Positions 13,262-13,293 of a stretch of DNA of 13,293 nucleotides are shown here, one piece after another. Origin of the DNA: Acidimicrobiaceae bacterium (lineage in GTDB: Bacteria > Actinomycetota > Acidimicrobiia > Acidimicrobiales > Ilumatobacteraceae); NCBI GenBank assembly GCA_003455715.1, contig DMQJ01000213.1, positions 1-13,293 on the forward strand. Reading direction: 5' to 3'. Below the pieces are notes generated by a model. That model saw only the letters and a list, made by a program, of their open reading frames with translations. It had not been told where the DNA came from and did no database searches. A program made the position numbers and the translations under genes. The first letter of the stretch is position 1, and each line of letters starts with the position of its first letter.

Positions 13262-13293
13262 AGATCGGAAGAGCGTCGGGGAGGGGAAGAGGG
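13262..13293 (+). other. Illumina adapter read-through at the contig end
   Basis: AGATCGGAAGAGCGTCG (13262-13278) is identical to the start of the TruSeq universal adapter complement. The next 15 bases follow the same adapter with several T or A positions read as G, which looks like low-quality read ends. This is not genomic sequence. Confidence 0.95.

Overview
The window reads as high-GC actinobacterial DNA. An Acidimicrobiia-like, Ilumatobacter-type host is my guess from gene content and codon use, not a proven assignment. Coding density is very high: genes overlap or sit a few bases apart, and several starts lack a Shine-Dalgarno (SD) sequence but carry a -10-like hexamer 6-7 nt upstream, as in leaderless transcripts. 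The last 32 bases (13262-13293) are degraded Illumina adapter, so the biological sequence stops near 13261 and the last gene is cut there.

Left part (1-5609). A possible N-terminal fragment of a minus-strand membrane protein (1-170) is divergent from a TPR/coiled-coil/HD-GYP cyclic-di-GMP phosphodiesterase (421-2154). That gene overlaps tail-to-tail, by 53 bp, a minus-strand TetR regulator (2102-2737). TetR is divergent from a plus-strand run: a 2x[4Fe-4S] ferredoxin (2825-3136), an Est30-type carboxylesterase (3161-3916), prolipoprotein diacylglyceryl transferase lgt (3926-4816) and a crotonase-fold protein lacking both classical hydratase glutamates (4809-5609). A perfect 12-bp palindrome lies between the TetR and ferredoxin promoters.

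Right part (5616-13261). This is a divergent alpha-galactoside uptake and catabolism locus. Leftward: DeoR-family regulator, UgpC/MsmX-type sugar ABC ATPase and galT. Rightward: Tat/lipoprotein sugar-binding protein, two CUT1 permeases and a GH36 alpha-galactosidase truncated by the contig end. The 227-bp divergent promoter region holds two dyads of identical design (TCGAAC-N8-GTTCG), 63 bp apart, one next to each promoter. They are good candidate operators for the DeoR protein. A 12-bp-arm GC hairpin lies in the first codons of the first permease, just after the binding-protein gene, and could set the binding-protein to permease expression ratio.

Inferred physiology: the lipoprotein binds an alpha-galactoside outside the membrane, the two permeases with the divergently encoded ATPase import it, the GH36 enzyme releases galactose in the cytoplasm, and GalT carries out the uridylyl-transfer step of the Leloir pathway. 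galK and galE are not in the window. The lgt product would lipidate the binding protein at Cys41. I see no rRNA, tRNA, CRISPR array, insertion sequence or phage feature.
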